From: Mangrovitalea sediminis
GTDB taxonomy: Bacteria; Pseudomonadota; Gammaproteobacteria; Pseudomonadales; Oleiphilaceae
DNA length: 64,000 nucleotides
Reading direction: 5' to 3'
Assembly: GCF_002514725.1 (NCBI RefSeq)
Contig: NZ_NTLB01000008.1
Coordinates: 62,001 to 126,000, forward strand
A program made the translations under genes and the position numbers. This document shows, piece by piece, positions 1 through 13,276 of this stretch (position 1 is its first letter; each line of letters starts with the position of its first letter). The notes beneath the pieces were generated by a model. It ran no database searches. It saw only the letters and a list, made by a program, of their open reading frames with translations, and had not been told where the DNA came from.

Positions 1-21
1 CTTTCTGGGGAGAAGCAGCGA

Positions 22-1461
<1,440 letters not shown>

Positions 1462-1490
1462 TCACGCTCGACAATCAGCACAACCCGTCC

Positions 1491-4400
1491 TTATTCCGGA
1501 CGGGCTCGGGTGCTTGCCAGCAGGACCTTCAGGTTGGCCGCCTTGGGCTTAACCAGCCAGAACCGGCCCACGTAATCATCAAAGTTGTCGAGTATGTGCT
1601 GCGCCCACTCGCTTTCCGTTTCGGCAACATGCTCGCCAATGACGCGGCGCAGATGGTTGCGATAGGGTTCCATTTCTTCACTCGAGATACGGTGAATCTC
1701 GACCAGTTCGTGATTATATTTGTCCACAAAACTGTTCTGCTGATCCAGGACATAGGCAAATCCGCCCGTCATACCCGCGCCGAAGTTGTAGCCGGTCTGC
1801 CCCAGCACAGTAACGATACCGCCGGTCATATATTCGCAGCAGTGGTCGCCAGCCCCTTCGACGACAGCATGCACGCCGGAGTTACGCACACCGAACCGCT
1901 CACCTGCCGTACCAGCCGCAAACAATTTGCCGCCCGTTGCACCGTACAGACAGGTATTACCGATGATCGCGGTTTCCTGGGTCTTGAAGCTACTATCACT
2001 TGGCGGACGAATCACCAGTTTGCCACCGGTCATCCCTTTGCCGACGTAGTCGTTGGCATCGCCGTCCAGATACATGTGCAGACCGCCCGCATTCCAGACA
2101 CCGAAACTCTGACCCGCAGTCCCTTCGAAACGGACTTTGATCGGCTGGTCCGCCATCCCCTGGTTGCCGTGGCGCTTGGCAATTTCACCGGACACCCGCG
2201 CACCGATTGACCGGTCGCAGTTGGTGATTCGATAAGCCCACTCGCCACCCGCCTTTTGTTCAACAGCCGCCAGCATATCAGCCACCATCTTCTCGGCCAG
2301 GCTGCCCTTGTCAAAGGGCTCGTTGCGCTCCAACTGACAGGTCTGGGGCTTGTCCGTGGGAATATGATCGTTGCGCAGGATCGGCATCAGGTCCAACTGT
2401 TTCTGACGCGGGGTCTGGCCCGGCAATACCTCAAGCAGATCCGTACGTCCGACCAGCTCCTCCAGCGTACGGACACCCAGTTTGGCCATCCATTCGCGGG
2501 TTTCCGCCGCCACAAAGCGGAAGAAATTCATGGCCATCTCGACGGTTCCGTTGAAATGGTCATCACGCAACCCTTTGTCCTGAGTGGCGACACCGGTGGC
2601 GCAGTTGTTGAGGTGACAGATACGCAGATACTTACAGCCCAGCGCCACCATCGGCGTGGTGCCGAAGCCAAAGCTTTCCGCGCCCAGGATCGCCGCCTTG
2701 ACCACGTCCAGACCGGTCTTCAGACCGCCATCGGTCTGCAGGCGAACCTTGCCGCGCAAATCGTTGATGCGCAGCGCCTGGTGCGCTTCGCTCAACCCCA
2801 GCTCCCAGGGCGAACCCGCGTAGCGGATGGAGGTCAGCGGACTTGCCGCCGTCCCGCCGTCATACCCGGAGATCGTAATCAGGTCCGCATAGGCCTTGGC
2901 CACACCGGCCGCAATGGTACCGACACCCGGTTCGGACACCAGCTTGACGGACACCAGCGCTTCCGGGTTGATCTGTTTCAAGTCGAAGATCAACTGCGCC
3001 AGATCCTCGATCGAATAGATGTCGTGATGCGGCGGCGGTGAGATCAGCGTCACACCCGGCACCGAATAGCGCAGGCGCGCGATCAGTTCGTTGACCTTGC
3101 CTCCGGGCAGCTGGCCACCTTCACCGGGTTTGGCGCCCTGAGCCACCTTGATCTGCATGACATCGGCGCTCATCAGGTATTCCGGGGTTACCCCAAAACG
3201 GCCCGATGCCACCTGTTTGATCTTGGAGCGTCGCTCAGTGCCGTAGCGAGCAGGATCTTCGCCACCTTCACCGGAGTTGGAGCGCCCACCCAGACGGTTC
3301 ATTGCCGTCGCCAATGCTTCATGGGCTTCCGGCGACAGAGCCCCCAACGACATCGCCGCTGAGTCAAACCGGGTGAACAGGCCCTCAACCGGCTCAACTT
3401 CGTCGATATCGATCGGGCTGACCTTGTCACTGAATCCCAGAAGATCCCGCAAGGTGGCAACCGGACGCTCGTTGACCAGCGCGGCGTACTCCTGGTAACG
3501 ACCGTAGTCACCGGTCTGCACAGCCGCCTGCAGCTTGCCGACAACATCAGGGTTGAAGGCATGGTACTCGCCACCATGGATGTATTTGAGCAAACCACCC
3601 TGCAAAATGGGCTTGCGCGACTTCCAGGCCATATCGGCCAGCAGAACCTGGTCTTCCTGGAAATCGTAGAAGCCCGCCCCCTGAATACGGCTGGCGACGC
3701 CCTTGAAACACAGGTCGACGACTTCATCCGCCAGACCAATCGCCTCGAACAACTGGGAACCGCGATAGGAAGCTACGGTCGAGATACCCATCTTCGACAG
3801 GATCTTGAGCAGGCCCTTGTTGATGCCCTTACGGTAATTGTTCTTCGCCTCAATCGGATCCATCAGCAATTCGCCGGTACGGATCAGATCATTGAGAACC
3901 TGATATGACAGGTACGGATAGACCGCTGTCGCACCGAAGCCAAAGAGTACGGCGAAGTGGTGCGGATCCCGGGCCCAGCCGGTCTCGACGATGATATTGG
4001 AATCACAGCGCAGTCCCTGTTCCACCAAACGGTGATGAACCGCGCCGGTTGCCATCAGCGCATTGATCGGCAACTCACCACGGACCAGCTGGCTATCACT
4101 GAGAATAATCAACACCTTGCCACTGCGCACCGCCTGCTCGGCCTGATCGCAGACGGACTCGACCGCCTGCTTCAACCCCAACTCCGGGCGATAGCTGAGC
4201 TTGATGCGCATTGCCTCGAAGCCGGGGCGAGTATTGTTCGCTATCTTGAGGAACTTGGCTGGCGACAACACCGGCGTCGACAGGATCATCCGGTTGGCGT
4301 GCTCTGGCGTCTCTTCGAAAACGTTGCGCTCCGCCCCCAGGCAGGTCTCAAGGGACATGACAACGGCTTCACGCAGCGGGTCGATCGGCGGATTGGTTAC

Positions 4401-5939
4401 CTGCGCGAATTTCTCACGAAAATAATCGGCCACGTGGCGAACACGGCTGGAGAGGACCGCCATCGGCGTATCGTCGCCCATGGAACCAACGGCCTCCTGG
4501 CCGTTTTCGGCCAGCGGGCGCAGGATCTGGTCGCGCTCCTCGAAGGACACCATGAACATTTTCTGATAGATCAGCAGCTCATCGCGATCCATCAGTTTGA
4601 AGTCAGGCGTATCCAGGTTCAGTGTGGACTCGACACGCAATGCATTCTCACGCAACCAGCGTTTGTAGGGCTGAGCGGTCTTCAGGCGCTGATCAACGTC
4701 ATGGGTATGCATGACATCGCCCGTTTCCGTGTCGATGGCCAACATCTGCCCGGGCCCGACGCGCCCCTTGGCAACGACATCTTCGGGCTTGTAACTGTAA
4801 GTGCCGATTTCGGAGGCCAGGGTGATAAAGCCATTGCGGTTGATGACCCAGCGCGCCGGACGCAGGCCATTACGGTCCAGCATACAAACCGCATAGCGGC
4901 CATCCGACATAACGAGGCCGGCAGGGCCATCCCAGGGCTCCATGTGCATGGAGTTGTATTCATAGAACGCACGCAGGTCGGCGTCCATGGTGTCAACGTT
5001 CTGCCAGGCGGGCGGCACCATCATGCGCGCCGCACGGAACAGGTCGACACCTCCGGCCAGCAATACCTCCAGCATGTTATCCATACTGGACGAGTCGGAA
5101 CCGGTCCGGTTGACCAGAGGCTGAATGTCCTGCAGATCGGGCAGGTCAGGCGACTTGAACTTGGACGCACGCGCCACCGCCCAGTTACGGTTGGCCTCAA
5201 TGGTGTTGATTTCACCATTGTGCGCCAGGAAACGGAAGGGCTGGGCCAGCGGCCAACGCGGCATGGTGTTGGTCGAGAAGCGCTGATGGAACACGCAGAT
5301 CGCCGTTTTCATATCCGGGTCACCGAGGTCCGGATAGAAGCTGGTCAAATCCGCAGGCATCATCAGCCCTTTGTAGGACAGCGTCTTGTGGGACAGGCTG
5401 CAAATATAGAAATCCCTGTCCTCCTTCAGGTCCTGCTCTGCCAAACGGCGTGCAATAAACAGGCTGATTGCGAACGAGCGCTCATCCTTGCCGTTGGCGG
5501 AGACGAAGATCTGCTCGATACGTGGCAGACAGTCCAGCGCCATCTGACCCAGGCAGCTGGTATCCGTAGGCACTTCACGCCAACCATGGACCTTTAGCCC
5601 TTCCTTCTGAAGACGGGCTTCCAAGGCATCACGGGCAATTCCGGCAAGCGCATCGTCCTGGTTGAGAAACACCATGCCAACGGCATACAGGTCACCGAGA
5701 TCGGCGCCCAGGGTTTCGCGACCGACCTTACGCAGAAAGGCATCAGGTTTCTGCAACAGCAGACCACAACCATCGCCCGTCTTCCCGTCTGCCGCGATAC
5801 CACCCCGGTGTGTCATACAGGTCAGCGATTCGATGGCGGTTTGCAGCAGTTCATGGCTGACTTCACCCTGCATATGGGCGATTAGACCGAACCCGCAGTT
5901 GTCCCTGAACTCTTCAGGATGATACAAACCAGTCATCAT
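1491..5939 (-). CDS. gltB: Glutamate synthase [NADPH] large subunit
   Basis: The large (alpha) subunit makes two glutamates from glutamine and 2-oxoglutarate, the GOGAT half of ammonia assimilation. The N-terminal class II amidotransferase begins at Cys15 (NCGFGLIAH), so a 14-residue propeptide should be removed to expose the catalytic cysteine. Central and FMN-binding synthase domains follow, with the 3Fe-4S motif [12 protein letters not shown] near residue 1100, and the C-terminal GXGXG beta-helix domain ends the protein. The length of 1482 residues is typical. The first ATG of an ATG-ATG pair is at 5939, with GAGAG 7 nt upstream. An upstream in-frame extension to 5969 is not conserved. Confidence 0.97.
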   Translation of the reverse strand: MMTGLYHPEEFRDNCGFGLIAHMQGEVSHELLQTAIESLTCMTHRGGIAADGKTGDGCGLLLQKPDAFLRKVGRETLGADLGDLYAVGMVFLNQDDALAGIARDALEARLQKEGLKVHGWREVPTDTSCLGQMALDCLPRIEQIFVSANGKDERSFAISLFIARRLAEQDLKEDRDFYICSLSHKTLSYKGLMMPADLTSFYPDLGDPDMKTAICVFHQRFSTNTMPRWPLAQPFRFLAHNGEINTIEANRNWAVARASKFKSPDLPDLQDIQPLVNRTGSDSSSMDNMLEVLLAGGVDLFRAARMMVPPAWQNVDTMDADLRAFYEYNSMHMEPWDGPAGLVMSDGRYAVCMLDRNGLRPARWVINRNGFITLASEIGTYSYKPEDVVAKGRVGPGQMLAIDTETGDVMHTHDVDQRLKTAQPYKRWLRENALRVESTLNLDTPDFKLMDRDELLIYQKMFMVSFEERDQILRPLAENGQEAVGSMGDDTPMAVLSSRVRHVADYFREKFAQVTNPPIDPLREAVVMSLETCLGAERNVFEETPEHANRMILSTPVLSPAKFLKIANNTRPGFEAMRIKLSYRPELGLKQAVESVCDQAEQAVRSGKVLIILSDSQLVRGELPINALMATGAVHHRLVEQGLRCDSNIIVETGWARDPHHFAVLFGFGATAVYPYLSYQVLNDLIRTGELLMDPIEAKNNYRKGINKGLLKILSKMGISTVASYRGSQLFEAIGLADEVVDLCFKGVASRIQGAGFYDFQEDQVLLADMAWKSRKPILQGGLLKYIHGGEYHAFNPDVVGKLQAAVQTGDYGRYQEYAALVNERPVATLRDLLGFSDKVSPIDIDEVEPVEGLFTRFDSAAMSLGALSPEAHEALATAMNRLGGRSNSGEGGEDPARYGTERRSKIKQVASGRFGVTPEYLMSADVMQIKVAQGAKPGEGGQLPGGKVNELIARLRYSVPGVTLISPPPHHDIYSIEDLAQLIFDLKQINPEALVSVKLVSEPGVGTIAAGVAKAYADLITISGYDGGTAASPLTSIRYAGSPWELGLSEAHQALRINDLRGKVRLQTDGGLKTGLDVVKAAILGAESFGFGTTPMVALGCKYLRICHLNNCATGVATQDKGLRDDHFNGTVEMAMNFFRFVAAETREWMAKLGVRTLEELVGRTDLLEVLPGQTPRQKQLDLMPILRNDHIPTDKPQTCQLERNEPFDKGSLAEKMVADMLAAVEQKAGGEWAYRITNCDRSIGARVSGEIAKRHGNQGMADQPIKVRFEGTAGQSFGVWNAGGLHMYLDGDANDYVGKGMTGGKLVIRPPSDSSFKTQETAIIGNTCLYGATGGKLFAAGTAGERFGVRNSGVHAVVEGAGDHCCEYMTGGIVTVLGQTGYNFGAGMTGGFAYVLDQQNSFVDKYNHELVEIHRISSEEMEPYRNHLRRVIGEHVAETESEWAQHILDNFDDYVGRFWLVKPKAANLKVLLASTRARPE

Positions 5940-6448
5940 AAGCGTTCTCTCGCAATAAGCTCTTTCCAATCAGAAACTTGTCGCCAAAAAGCACGAACGT
6001 CCAGCTTCTGACCCTGAAATTGGGGGCTGGCTATTTTACACGCACAGCCCTACCCACTCAAACCGGGCAAACTTTCGCTCCCTGCCACCAGCACTTCCCG
6101 CCCCGGCGCGGGCAGCCCGTCGCAGCGATACAAGGCGCCGCAACAGAGCGTTTTGATAGAGACTGGGGTCCACCGTTCACTGCCGCCCAGGGTACTGAAA
6201 AGGCCTTTCGGCCAGAAAGCAGACACTGACGGAGTTGAATACAGGCGCGGAACTATTTTGGTTATTAGGGGGATGCCGCCCAGCCCTTTGTGGGGCCCGG
6301 ATAACGGCTATGCACCGGCGAGCGGCAAACGAGCGCGGCCAACTTCACCTTACCTGATGCATCGACACTCAGAGATCGATTGGCAGGCGCTGCTTCACTG
6401 ACGGTGCATCCACAGTGCACACGCCGCACCGTGAAAATTCATCGGACT
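5940..6448. other. Intergenic region upstream of gltB, no gene seen
   Basis: About 500 nt separate the 3' end of damX from the gltB start. Open frames here on the plus strand (5978-6229, 6153-6401, 6415-6630) have no recognisable product or ribosome binding site, and I do not call them. The stretch probably carries the gltBD promoter. An inverted repeat ACGGTGC/GCACCGT lies at 6401-6407 and 6426-6432, just beyond the damX stop; it has no T tract and is at best a weak terminator. Confidence 0.5.
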
Positions 6449-8194
6449 CTAGAGACCTGCCGTTCGGCGGACCCAGGGTCCCTGCTTTCGAATTGCCTTG
6501 GATAGCTGATCAAGCGCCTTGTGAGCCTCTTGAGAATCCCTATACGTTCCATGTACTACCACATACCAAGGCTTGCCCTTGTAGGACGAGCGAGTATACA
6601 CCAAAGATACTGACGCATGCTGGTGTATAAAATCAATGGCTGTGCTCTCATTATGCCCCGCCGCCATCTGAATGGTATAGGCTCCGCGCGATTTGAGTGC
6701 ATCGACCGCGACAAATTTCGACGGCATCGACGGCGAGAAAACGTTCCTCGACAGCGCCTTTTTCTCGGGAGCGGGAGCCTTCACCGTAGGCACCACCTGC
6801 TGGCGATCCTGCGACGCCGGCGCGGACGATGCAACCGGTTGAACGGGCCGGGGCAAAACACTTGGCTCCGCCGAGACATCCGGCTTAGGCGCCACTGACG
6901 TTGGCGTCACAGGGCGCGGAGCCGCCTGAGCAGTCTGCGGCTCCGTCATCGCAGCCGTGCTGGACGCCCCGGGGTTTTCTGACGCAGGCTCACCCGAAGA
7001 AGGTGCGGAAGACGACGACTCCGGCGAGGCCGCTACCCTCTCGGGCGACGAAGAAGCGGGAGCCTGCGCCACAGGCAGGTGAGACGGCGAAGCCCGGCCT
7101 TCGTCACCTGGCACAGCGGCCCCCGTTTCTGGAGATGGCACAGCCGGCTGAGCAGCAGGCATCTGTGGCGGTGACGCAGGCTCCGCCATATGAACCATGG
7201 GGCGCTCAGGAATCACCGTTGTCTGGACAAGCGAGGAACGTGATATATCCGGCTTGTAGAACCATGACACGGCAAGATAAGACACCAGCATGAGCAACAC
7301 CACCAGCGCCAACCAGCGCGCCGGACCGAACCCGCCCGGGGTCTTTTTCGATTTCGGCGGACTGGGAGGCGTCCCCTGGCTCAATCCAGAGAGCACGGCC
7401 GGGGTGACCCGACGCAAGCGCCCCAGGGAGCCCTCGCTCTGCTGCAGGATCTGTTTCAACTTAGCCTTACTGGGAGCCTCTGCCCTCTGCCCGCCCCCAA
7501 AGCTAAGCGCCTGATCGACATACTCCGCGATATCATCGAGACTCAGGGGGTTTAAGGCGATCTGGTGCAGCCAGGGGGAACCTTCCGCATCCTCTTCGCC
7601 CGTCAGCGTTCGCACCAGCGATTCCTCGCCGGCCAGCAAAGGGATTGCTGCCTGACTCCGGCTGGCACGCCGAAAGGCGCTCACCAGAACTTTCAACACC
7701 TCTGGCGGAACACGCTCGGCATCATCCACCAGAAGAACCATTCGGCGGTCTTTACGCGCAGCGGTCTCACTCCACCGAAAAAAACCGGAGATAACCAGCT
7801 CAGGAGATTGCCCTAGCGGCAGTTCACTATTGGCTTGGGCCAGAAGGGCGGCCGCCAGCTCACGAATCGACGTTAACTGGGAGGCGGGAAGAAGCCTGAA
7901 ATCGAGTTGAGTTTTCTCTCGCCGGCAAAGTTCGGCAAGTGTCCGCGTCTTGCCCGCGCCACGGGCGCCGCTGACCAGCAGCACCATGTCACCGAAACAG
8001 GCCAGGTGCCGCAGCGATTCAATACTATGCTGACGGCGGGCACCGGTGAAGAAGAAGCCCGAATCTTCAGTGAAAGGGTCTCGAGCCAACCCATATTGCT
8101 CTCTAAGACGGCCACGGACATCGTCTTCGGCACTTAACCCGCTGACAACATCCTCAGCGAGCGTTCCGCTAATTGTGACTCGATCCTCTTTCAT
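6449..8194 (-). CDS. damX: DamX-like protein: AAA ATPase domain, TM helix, C-terminal SPOR domain
   Basis: The protein joins an ExeA/GspA-type ATPase domain to a septal peptidoglycan-binding SPOR domain. Walker A is GARGAGKT at residues 76-83 and Walker B is MVLLVDD near residue 155. A single membrane helix ([20 protein letters not shown]) lies near residue 310. A long Pro/Ala/Ser-rich periplasmic linker follows, then a SPOR domain over the last 75 residues ([19 protein letters not shown]). SPOR proteins bind denuded glycan at the division site. The start chosen is the ATG at 8194, inside the aroB 3' end (26 nt overlap); no strong Shine-Dalgarno is visible, so translational coupling is likely and the start is moderately sure. 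The order aroK-aroB-damX is common in gammaproteobacteria. Confidence 0.85.
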   Translation of the reverse strand: MKEDRVTISGTLAEDVVSGLSAEDDVRGRLREQYGLARDPFTEDSGFFFTGARRQHSIESLRHLACFGDMVLLVSGARGAGKTRTLAELCRREKTQLDFRLLPASQLTSIRELAAALLAQANSELPLGQSPELVISGFFRWSETAARKDRRMVLLVDDAERVPPEVLKVLVSAFRRASRSQAAIPLLAGEESLVRTLTGEEDAEGSPWLHQIALNPLSLDDIAEYVDQALSFGGGQRAEAPSKAKLKQILQQSEGSLGRLRRVTPAVLSGLSQGTPPSPPKSKKTPGGFGPARWLALVVLLMLVSYLAVSWFYKPDISRSSLVQTTVIPERPMVHMAEPASPPQMPAAQPAVPSPETGAAVPGDEGRASPSHLPVAQAPASSSPERVAASPESSSSAPSSGEPASENPGASSTAAMTEPQTAQAAPRPVTPTSVAPKPDVSAEPSVLPRPVQPVASSAPASQDRQQVVPTVKAPAPEKKALSRNVFSPSMPSKFVAVDALKSRGAYTIQMAAGHNESTAIDFIHQHASVSLVYTRSSYKGKPWYVVVHGTYRDSQEAHKALDQLSKAIRKQGPWVRRTAGL

Positions 8195-9281
8195 GAGAGC
8201 AAAACGATTCCAGCGTTTGACGCAGCACAACCTGCGCCACATCGTCAGTTATTTCAGCACGTCCTAACGTTCTCATCAGCACGAGACGCAGGCGGCCATC
8301 CACATTCTTTTTATCTACGGCCATCAACCGCAGGAAATCGTCCGGCATCATACCCTTGGGAGGCAGGAGCGGCAAAGCGGACCGCTGCAGCAAGGCCTGG
8401 ACACGCGACACATCCTCTGCGGACAACCAGCCAAGGCGTGCGGAAAGATCGGCCGCCATCAGCATACCGACAGCAACAGCCTCACCATGCAGCCACTCAC
8501 TATAACCGGTATGGGTCTCGATAGCGTGACCAAAGGTGTGACCGAGGTTCAGAATGGCACGCAAGCCCCCTTCTCGCTCATCCAAGGCGACAACTTCCGC
8601 CTTACAGGCACAGGACCGGTATATCGCTTCACTCAATGCCAAGGGGTCCAGCGCGACAACGTCGTCCAGATGCTCGTCCAACCAGCGCAGGAAGGCAGGC
8701 TCACGAATCAGTCCGTACTTGATCACTTCCGCCAGGCCGGCGGCAAACTCTCGCGGCGGCAAACTCTTCAATGTGTCCGTATCGATCAACACAACGCCGG
8801 GCTGATGGAAGGCACCAATCATGTTCTTCCCCAGGGAATGGTTGATGCCGGTCTTACCGCCCACCGAGGAATCCACTTGCGACAACAGGGTCGTCGGAAT
8901 CTGGATAAAATCGACGCCCCGCTGATAACAGGCCGCCGCGAAGCCGGTCATATCGCCAACCACACCGCCACCCAGTGCGACCAAAGTCGTTTTACGGGTG
9001 TGCCGATTGGACAACAAACCGTCGAAAATCAGGTTAAGCGTCTGCCAGTTCTTGTAGCGCTCTCCATCCGGCAGGACAACCGAATCAACCGCCTTGCCCG
9101 GCAGACTCCCCAGCAGAGATTCCAGGTAAAGTGGCGCGACAGTCTCATTCGTCACAACGAGGACCTGATTCCCCCGGACCCAGGGCGTCAGGTCAAAGTG
9201 CCCCAGCAGGCCCTGACCAATCACGATAGGGTAACTGCGTTCACCAAGATCCAAATCCAGACGCTTAACAATTTCAGGCAT
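8169..9281 (-). CDS. aroB: 3-dehydroquinate synthase
   Basis: This is the second step of the shikimate pathway, converting DAHP to 3-dehydroquinate with NAD and a divalent metal in the cytoplasm. The NAD-binding and active-site signatures are plain: [46 protein letters not shown], and later [12 protein letters not shown], which holds metal-binding histidines. The length of 370 residues is normal. The ATG at 9281 has GAGGGG 7 nt upstream and overlaps the aroK end by 8 nt, so the two are coupled. The same arrangement is found in Pseudomonas and enterobacteria. Confidence 0.97.
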   Translation of the reverse strand: MPEIVKRLDLDLGERSYPIVIGQGLLGHFDLTPWVRGNQVLVVTNETVAPLYLESLLGSLPGKAVDSVVLPDGERYKNWQTLNLIFDGLLSNRHTRKTTLVALGGGVVGDMTGFAAACYQRGVDFIQIPTTLLSQVDSSVGGKTGINHSLGKNMIGAFHQPGVVLIDTDTLKSLPPREFAAGLAEVIKYGLIREPAFLRWLDEHLDDVVALDPLALSEAIYRSCACKAEVVALDEREGGLRAILNLGHTFGHAIETHTGYSEWLHGEAVAVGMLMAADLSARLGWLSAEDVSRVQALLQRSALPLLPPKGMMPDDFLRLMAVDKKNVDGRLRLVLMRTLGRAEITDDVAQVVLRQTLESFCSHERGSSHN

Positions 9282-9846
9282 GATGCCGCCCCTCTTTTCT
9301 GGCTTTCCGGTAATGCCTTGGCGTCCTCGGTTTCAACCGGTTAATCACCTGACGAACGACCAGCCGAGGACTTTTGCGATCAGTCATCATCACCAGATTG
9401 GCAAGAGAGTGATACAGAGGATCCCTGCGCTCAAAAAGGTCTGTCAGGACGGCCAACGGGTCATCACGCTGGAGCAGCGGCCGATTGCGGTCTCGACGGG
9501 TACGTTCGTATTGCTGGGAAATGGAGGTCTTCAGGTAGATCACCATGGCATTGCGACTCAGGAGTTCGCGGTTCTGCTCCCGCATCACTGCGCCTCCGCC
9601 CGTAGCGATAACAACATGATCGAGCTGACACAACTCTTCCAGAATATGGGTTTCGCGATTGCGAAAGCCTTCCTCCCCCTCAACATCGAAAATCCAGGGA
9701 ATATTAGCCCCACACCGCTCTTCGATCAGGCGATCGGAATCAATAAAGGTATATCCGAGCTCTCGGGCCAGCAGGCGCCCGATTGTGCTCTTCCCGGCAC
9801 CCATCGGCCCCACCAGCACAACACGCTGAGGCAGTTCCATCATCAT
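9274..9846 (-). CDS. aroK: Shikimate kinase
   Basis: The enzyme phosphorylates shikimate to shikimate 3-phosphate using ATP. It has a P-loop GPMGAGKST at about residues 13-21, the shikimate-binding DSDRLIEE and FRNRE motifs, the GGG loop (ATGGGAV), and the lid [11 protein letters not shown]. The length of 190 residues is slightly long because of a basic C-terminal tail. Three consecutive ATGs open the frame at 9846, 9843 and 9840; I give the first, but the Shine-Dalgarno (TTGG) is weak and any of the three could be used. It is first in the aroK-aroB-damX unit, directly after the pil operon terminator, so its promoter should lie at about 9847-9933. Confidence 0.95.
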   Translation of the reverse strand: MMMELPQRVVLVGPMGAGKSTIGRLLARELGYTFIDSDRLIEERCGANIPWIFDVEGEEGFRNRETHILEELCQLDHVVIATGGGAVMREQNRELLSRNAMVIYLKTSISQQYERTRRDRNRPLLQRDDPLAVLTDLFERRDPLYHSLANLVMMTDRKSPRLVVRQVINRLKPRTPRHYRKARKEGRHHA

Positions 9847-9933
9847 GCGCTACCAATTGGACTGGCCGCAGAGGATAGCACAGGGCAGCGGAGTGCATAA
9901 GCCGGTAAAACCATTACTGGGAGATGAAACGAA

Positions 9934-9963
9934 AAAGCCCCGAAGGAGAACCTTCGGGGCTTT
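9934..9963 (-). terminator. Rho-independent terminator of the pilMNOPQ operon
   Basis: A perfect 13-bp stem (AAAGCCCCGAAGG / CCTTCGGGGCTTT) encloses a 4-nt loop. On the minus strand it is followed by five T residues. It lies 28 nt beyond the pilQ stop and before aroK, so it separates the pilus transcript from the shikimate genes. Confidence 0.92.
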
Positions 9964-9991
9964 GGATTGCAGCGCAGAGTAGCCGCCTTGC

Positions 9992-12043
9992 TTACTGAGT
10001 AAGGTCGCTCTTCACGATTTTAGGCGTGATGAACACCAGCAACTCGCTACGCTGATTACTCTTACTGGTCTGGCGGAACAGCCGGCCCAGGTAGGGAATG
10101 TCACCCAGGAACGGCGTCTTGGTGATTGTTGTAGTCTGCTGGGACTGGAAGATCCCGCCGAGAACAATGGTTTCGCCATTGTTGACCAACACCTGCGTTT
10201 TTACCGAATTGGTATCGATCGCAGGAACATTGTTCACCACCTGCCCCTCGGAATCCTGATGCACTTCCAGATCCATGATGATCTTGTCATCAGGCGTGAT
10301 CTGCGGAGTCACATCAAGTGAAAGGACCGCATCCTTGAAGGATACCGAAGTCGCGCCACTGGACGAGGCCTCCTGATAAGGAATCTCGGTACCGGACTGA
10401 ATCTTCGCCTGCTGACGGTCTGCCGTTACCACCTTCGGCTGAGCCACGATTTCCGCCTTGCCGTCACTTTCCAGAGCGGACAGTTCGAGATCGATCAGGT
10501 AGTCGCTCTTCAGGTAACCGAATGCGATAGAGCTGGTGCTGCTCTTGGTCACGCCAAGGTCAACCATCATGCCGGAGTTATTGAAGCCCGTGCCGCTGGA
10601 CTGCAGAGTCCCCAGGTTGCTGGAACTGTTACCGACCACAAAGTTGTTGTTGGAATCACCCACATATTGAGCGCCCCAACGAACCCCCAGATCCGAGGAT
10701 ACCGTGGTTTGAGCCCGCACAATCCGCGCTTCGATCAGGACTTGTCGAACCGGAACGTCCCAGGTCGTCACCAGGCGGCGAATCTGCTCGAGCTTGTCCG
10801 TCGTTTCCCGCACGCTGATGGTATTGGTGCGGGAATCGGAGGAGATGAATCCGCGGGAAGAGATCAGGTCCTTGTCTTGCTTGAGCAGTTTGACGATGTC
10901 AGCCGCCTTCGCATAGTTGATCTGGATAATATCCAGGTGCAGCGGCGCCAATTCAGAGATCTGCTGATTGGCCTGAGCCTCCAGCTTCTCCTGTGCCGCC
11001 AATTCCGCAGCAGGCGCGACCAACAGCACGTTACCCACCTGACGCTTCGCCAGCCCCTTGGTCTTGAGGATCAGGTCCAGCGCCTGGTCCCAGGGCACAT
11101 TCTGCAGACGCAGGGTGATATTTCCTTTAACCGTATCGCTCGCCACCAGATTCAGGCCTGTAAAGTCCGCAATCAACTGGAGTACGGAACGGACTTCGAT
11201 ATCCTGGAAGTTCAGCGACAGTTTCTCACCCGTATAGGGGAATTTCTCTTTCTGACGCTTGTCCGCTTCCTGCTGGGTCAGCTTCTCGACACTGACCGTA
11301 AACTGATTATTGGTCTGGTAAGCCAGATAGTCGTAAGTCCCCTCCGGCTTGATACTGATAACCGTGGTGTTGTCTTCGGTGTAGCTGTCGATTCGTTTGA
11401 CGGGCGTGGCGAAGTCAGTAACGTCCAGCTGACGACGCAGCTTTTGCGGCAACGTCACACCGTGCGCACGCAGGATGATCTTTCCACCTTTTTCCGACAT
11501 ATCCACGTCGACTTTCGGGTTTGAGAAGGTCACCACGACCTGCCCCTGACCATGATCTCCGCGATGGAAGTCCACATTGGTCACGCTGGGCTCAGCCGCA
11601 GCAGCCGAATCACTGTTCGAAACCGGCGTGGCGGAGTCGGCGGACGCCACCATGGCAGCACCCTGCTGCCCACCGATGACGACCTTCAACTGATCGCCAT
11701 CCACCTTGGCACTGTAGGGCACCAGTTGCACCAGGTTGAAAATCAGCCGTGTACGGTCTTTCGCATCGACCACCGTCAGACTCTGCGCATTGCCACCGCC
11801 GAGACTCAGGTAGCGAGACTTCAGCGCCGCATCCACGCCTTTAAGATCCAGCGCGATTCGCGCCGGTTGCTGGATGGTATAGCCGGTAGGCTGGGGAGGC
11901 GGTCCGCTGAATGTCAATGTCACCAGCGTCCGGTCACCCGGCAACGACGAAAAGTTTGCGTCCTTGAGGGTAACGCCCCAGGCCAGGTTGGCCACCATCG
12001 CCAGGGCGGTTACCGCCGTCCAACTCTTGAGTTTCCTGAACAT
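9992..12043 (-). CDS. pilQ: Type IV pilus secretin PilQ
   Basis: This is the outer-membrane secretin that forms the pore for the type IV pilus fibre. In order the sequence has a signal peptide (MFRKLKSWTAVTALAMVANLAWG), two AMIN domains that bind peptidoglycan, a short secretin/TonB N-terminal (STN) domain (LNFQDIEVRSVLQLIADFTGLN), an N1-type domain, and the C-terminal secretin beta-barrel (VPVRQVLIEARIV through GETIVLGGIF and RSELLVFITPKIV). I chose the ATG at 12043 because GAGG stands 6 nt upstream and it leads directly into the signal peptide. The frame also has ATGs at 12094 and 12112, the latter overlapping the pilP stop as ATGA, so a longer form is possible. Confidence 0.93.
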   Translation of the reverse strand: MFRKLKSWTAVTALAMVANLAWGVTLKDANFSSLPGDRTLVTLTFSGPPPQPTGYTIQQPARIALDLKGVDAALKSRYLSLGGGNAQSLTVVDAKDRTRLIFNLVQLVPYSAKVDGDQLKVVIGGQQGAAMVASADSATPVSNSDSAAAAEPSVTNVDFHRGDHGQGQVVVTFSNPKVDVDMSEKGGKIILRAHGVTLPQKLRRQLDVTDFATPVKRIDSYTEDNTTVISIKPEGTYDYLAYQTNNQFTVSVEKLTQQEADKRQKEKFPYTGEKLSLNFQDIEVRSVLQLIADFTGLNLVASDTVKGNITLRLQNVPWDQALDLILKTKGLAKRQVGNVLLVAPAAELAAQEKLEAQANQQISELAPLHLDIIQINYAKAADIVKLLKQDKDLISSRGFISSDSRTNTISVRETTDKLEQIRRLVTTWDVPVRQVLIEARIVRAQTTVSSDLGVRWGAQYVGDSNNNFVVGNSSSNLGTLQSSGTGFNNSGMMVDLGVTKSSTSSIAFGYLKSDYLIDLELSALESDGKAEIVAQPKVVTADRQQAKIQSGTEIPYQEASSSGATSVSFKDAVLSLDVTPQITPDDKIIMDLEVHQDSEGQVVNNVPAIDTNSVKTQVLVNNGETIVLGGIFQSQQTTTITKTPFLGDIPYLGRLFRQTSKSNQRSELLVFITPKIVKSDLTQ

Positions 12044-12108
12044 CGTTAGCCTCAACCCCAAGCGTTTTTGTTCAATGTTTTTACGAGTATTCATGACAGC
12101 GCCCCAGG

Positions 12109-12654
12109 TCATCCTTCATTCAACGAAAGGGTTCTGGGTCTTTGCACCCAGCCGCCGTGACCATCAGGGACGATTTCCACCAACTGTATCTGTGTGTCCG
12201 TGATGCTGACGATACGGCCATAGTTCTTACCCATATGGTTACCGACTCGCACTCGGTGAATACCACCCTGCCCATCCGAAACCAGCGCCCAAAGCGTCTT
12301 GCTGCCAGCCTTGTGCAACGTGCCAACCATCTTCAGCTTGTTGAGATCGAAATTTTCCAGCACTTCCTTCGGCCGGTTGAAATCCGGCTTGATGGAGCTG
12401 GTGTTCTCCTTCTGCAGCATAGCCAGCTTGGCATCGACAGGCGGCTCAAACGGTGAGCGCTTACCAGCCTCACTGTAGGTGAACGCCTCATAAGCCTTAA
12501 ATTGGGGCAGCGGCTCGACATGACCGCGCGGAGCCGAACGGGCCTGCGCCATGAATTTGTCGAGATCCCCATAGCCCTGATTCTTCGAACAGGCCGTCAA
12601 TAACAGCAGCGCCGCCATCATTCCCAGAAGCCTAGCTGCATTCCGAAAATTCAT
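12109..12654 (-). CDS. pilP: Type IV pilus inner-membrane lipoprotein PilP
   Basis: PilP is the lipoprotein of the PilMNOP alignment complex that links the inner-membrane platform to the PilQ secretin. A lipoprotein signal peptide ends in LLLLTAC. The middle is extended, and the last 90 residues form the HR domain (LKMVGTLHKAGSKTLWALVSD, VRVGNHMGKNYGRI) that contacts PilQ. The start is the ATG at 12654, with GGAGG 8 nt upstream and only 4 nt after the pilO stop; a longer frame to 12699 would bury the signal peptide. The length is 181 residues. Confidence 0.95.
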   Translation of the reverse strand: MNFRNAARLLGMMAALLLLTACSKNQGYGDLDKFMAQARSAPRGHVEPLPQFKAYEAFTYSEAGKRSPFEPPVDAKLAMLQKENTSSIKPDFNRPKEVLENFDLNKLKMVGTLHKAGSKTLWALVSDGQGGIHRVRVGNHMGKNYGRIVSITDTQIQLVEIVPDGHGGWVQRPRTLSLNEG

Positions 12655-12658
12655 GCGC

Positions 12659-13276
12659 TCAACCTCCCGACTTCTTGTTATACCGGTAGGTCTTGGCAAG
12701 GATCTGCATGGTCAGCCCATTCTCCTTCCCATTGGCCGGCTTGATCGTGAAGTCGTGCAACGTGACGATACGCGGCAACCCTGCGACACCGCTGACAAAA
12801 GAACCCAGTTCATGGTAAGTGCCTGTAACGTCGATATTTATCGGCAACTCCGCATAAAAGTCCTTCTTGATCACCGGTTGCAGCTTGACCTGCTTGAGAC
12901 TCAAGCCGCTGCCAAGCGCCGTATTGGTGATGTCCTCAAGCAACCCGGGCACTTCGGTATCGCTCGGCAGCTGACGCACCAAGGCCCCAAAGGTCTGCTC
13001 CATCTCCTTCATCTGCTGGCGATAAACAGCGAGATTCGCGACCCGGTACGCCTTGGACTCGTAATCCTTTTTCAGCGTCTGTTCCTTGGCCTGAACCATA
13101 GCCAGTCGACTGTATTGGTCCTTGACGAAGAACCAGTAGCCACCGCCAAAGACAAGGCCGAATACGATAAGCAACACAATGCCTTTGATCGGCGCCGGCC
13201 AGATGCCCGCGTTGTTGACATCAAGATCATTGATGTCAAAGTTTTTGATGCTTTCTAATGACTCTGCCAGGCTCAC
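12659..13276 (-). CDS. pilO: Type IV pilus inner-membrane protein PilO
   Basis: PilO is a bitopic inner-membrane protein that pairs with PilN through coiled coils and ferredoxin-like folds in the periplasm. A short cytoplasmic N-terminus is followed by one helix (IKGIVLLIVFGLVFGGGYWFF, about residues 30-50), a coiled coil, and the PilO core domain. The GTG at 13276 overlaps the pilN stop as GTGA, with GGAG 8 nt upstream, a clear case of translational coupling. The length of 205 residues is normal. Confidence 0.94.
   Translation of the reverse strand: MSLAESLESIKNFDINDLDVNNAGIWPAPIKGIVLLIVFGLVFGGGYWFFVKDQYSRLAMVQAKEQTLKKDYESKAYRVANLAVYRQQMKEMEQTFGALVRQLPSDTEVPGLLEDITNTALGSGLSLKQVKLQPVIKKDFYAELPINIDVTGTYHELGSFVSGVAGLPRIVTLHDFTIKPANGKENGLTMQILAKTYRYNKKSGG

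Noticed and set aside
1-21. Gene continuing off the left edge
   Set aside because: Only 21 nt lie beyond the gltD stop; nothing can be identified.
3957-5597. 546-codon open frame on the plus strand opposite gltB
   Set aside because: It is a shadow of the coding frame on the other strand in high-GC DNA: no ribosome binding site, no recognisable domain, and gltB is certain.
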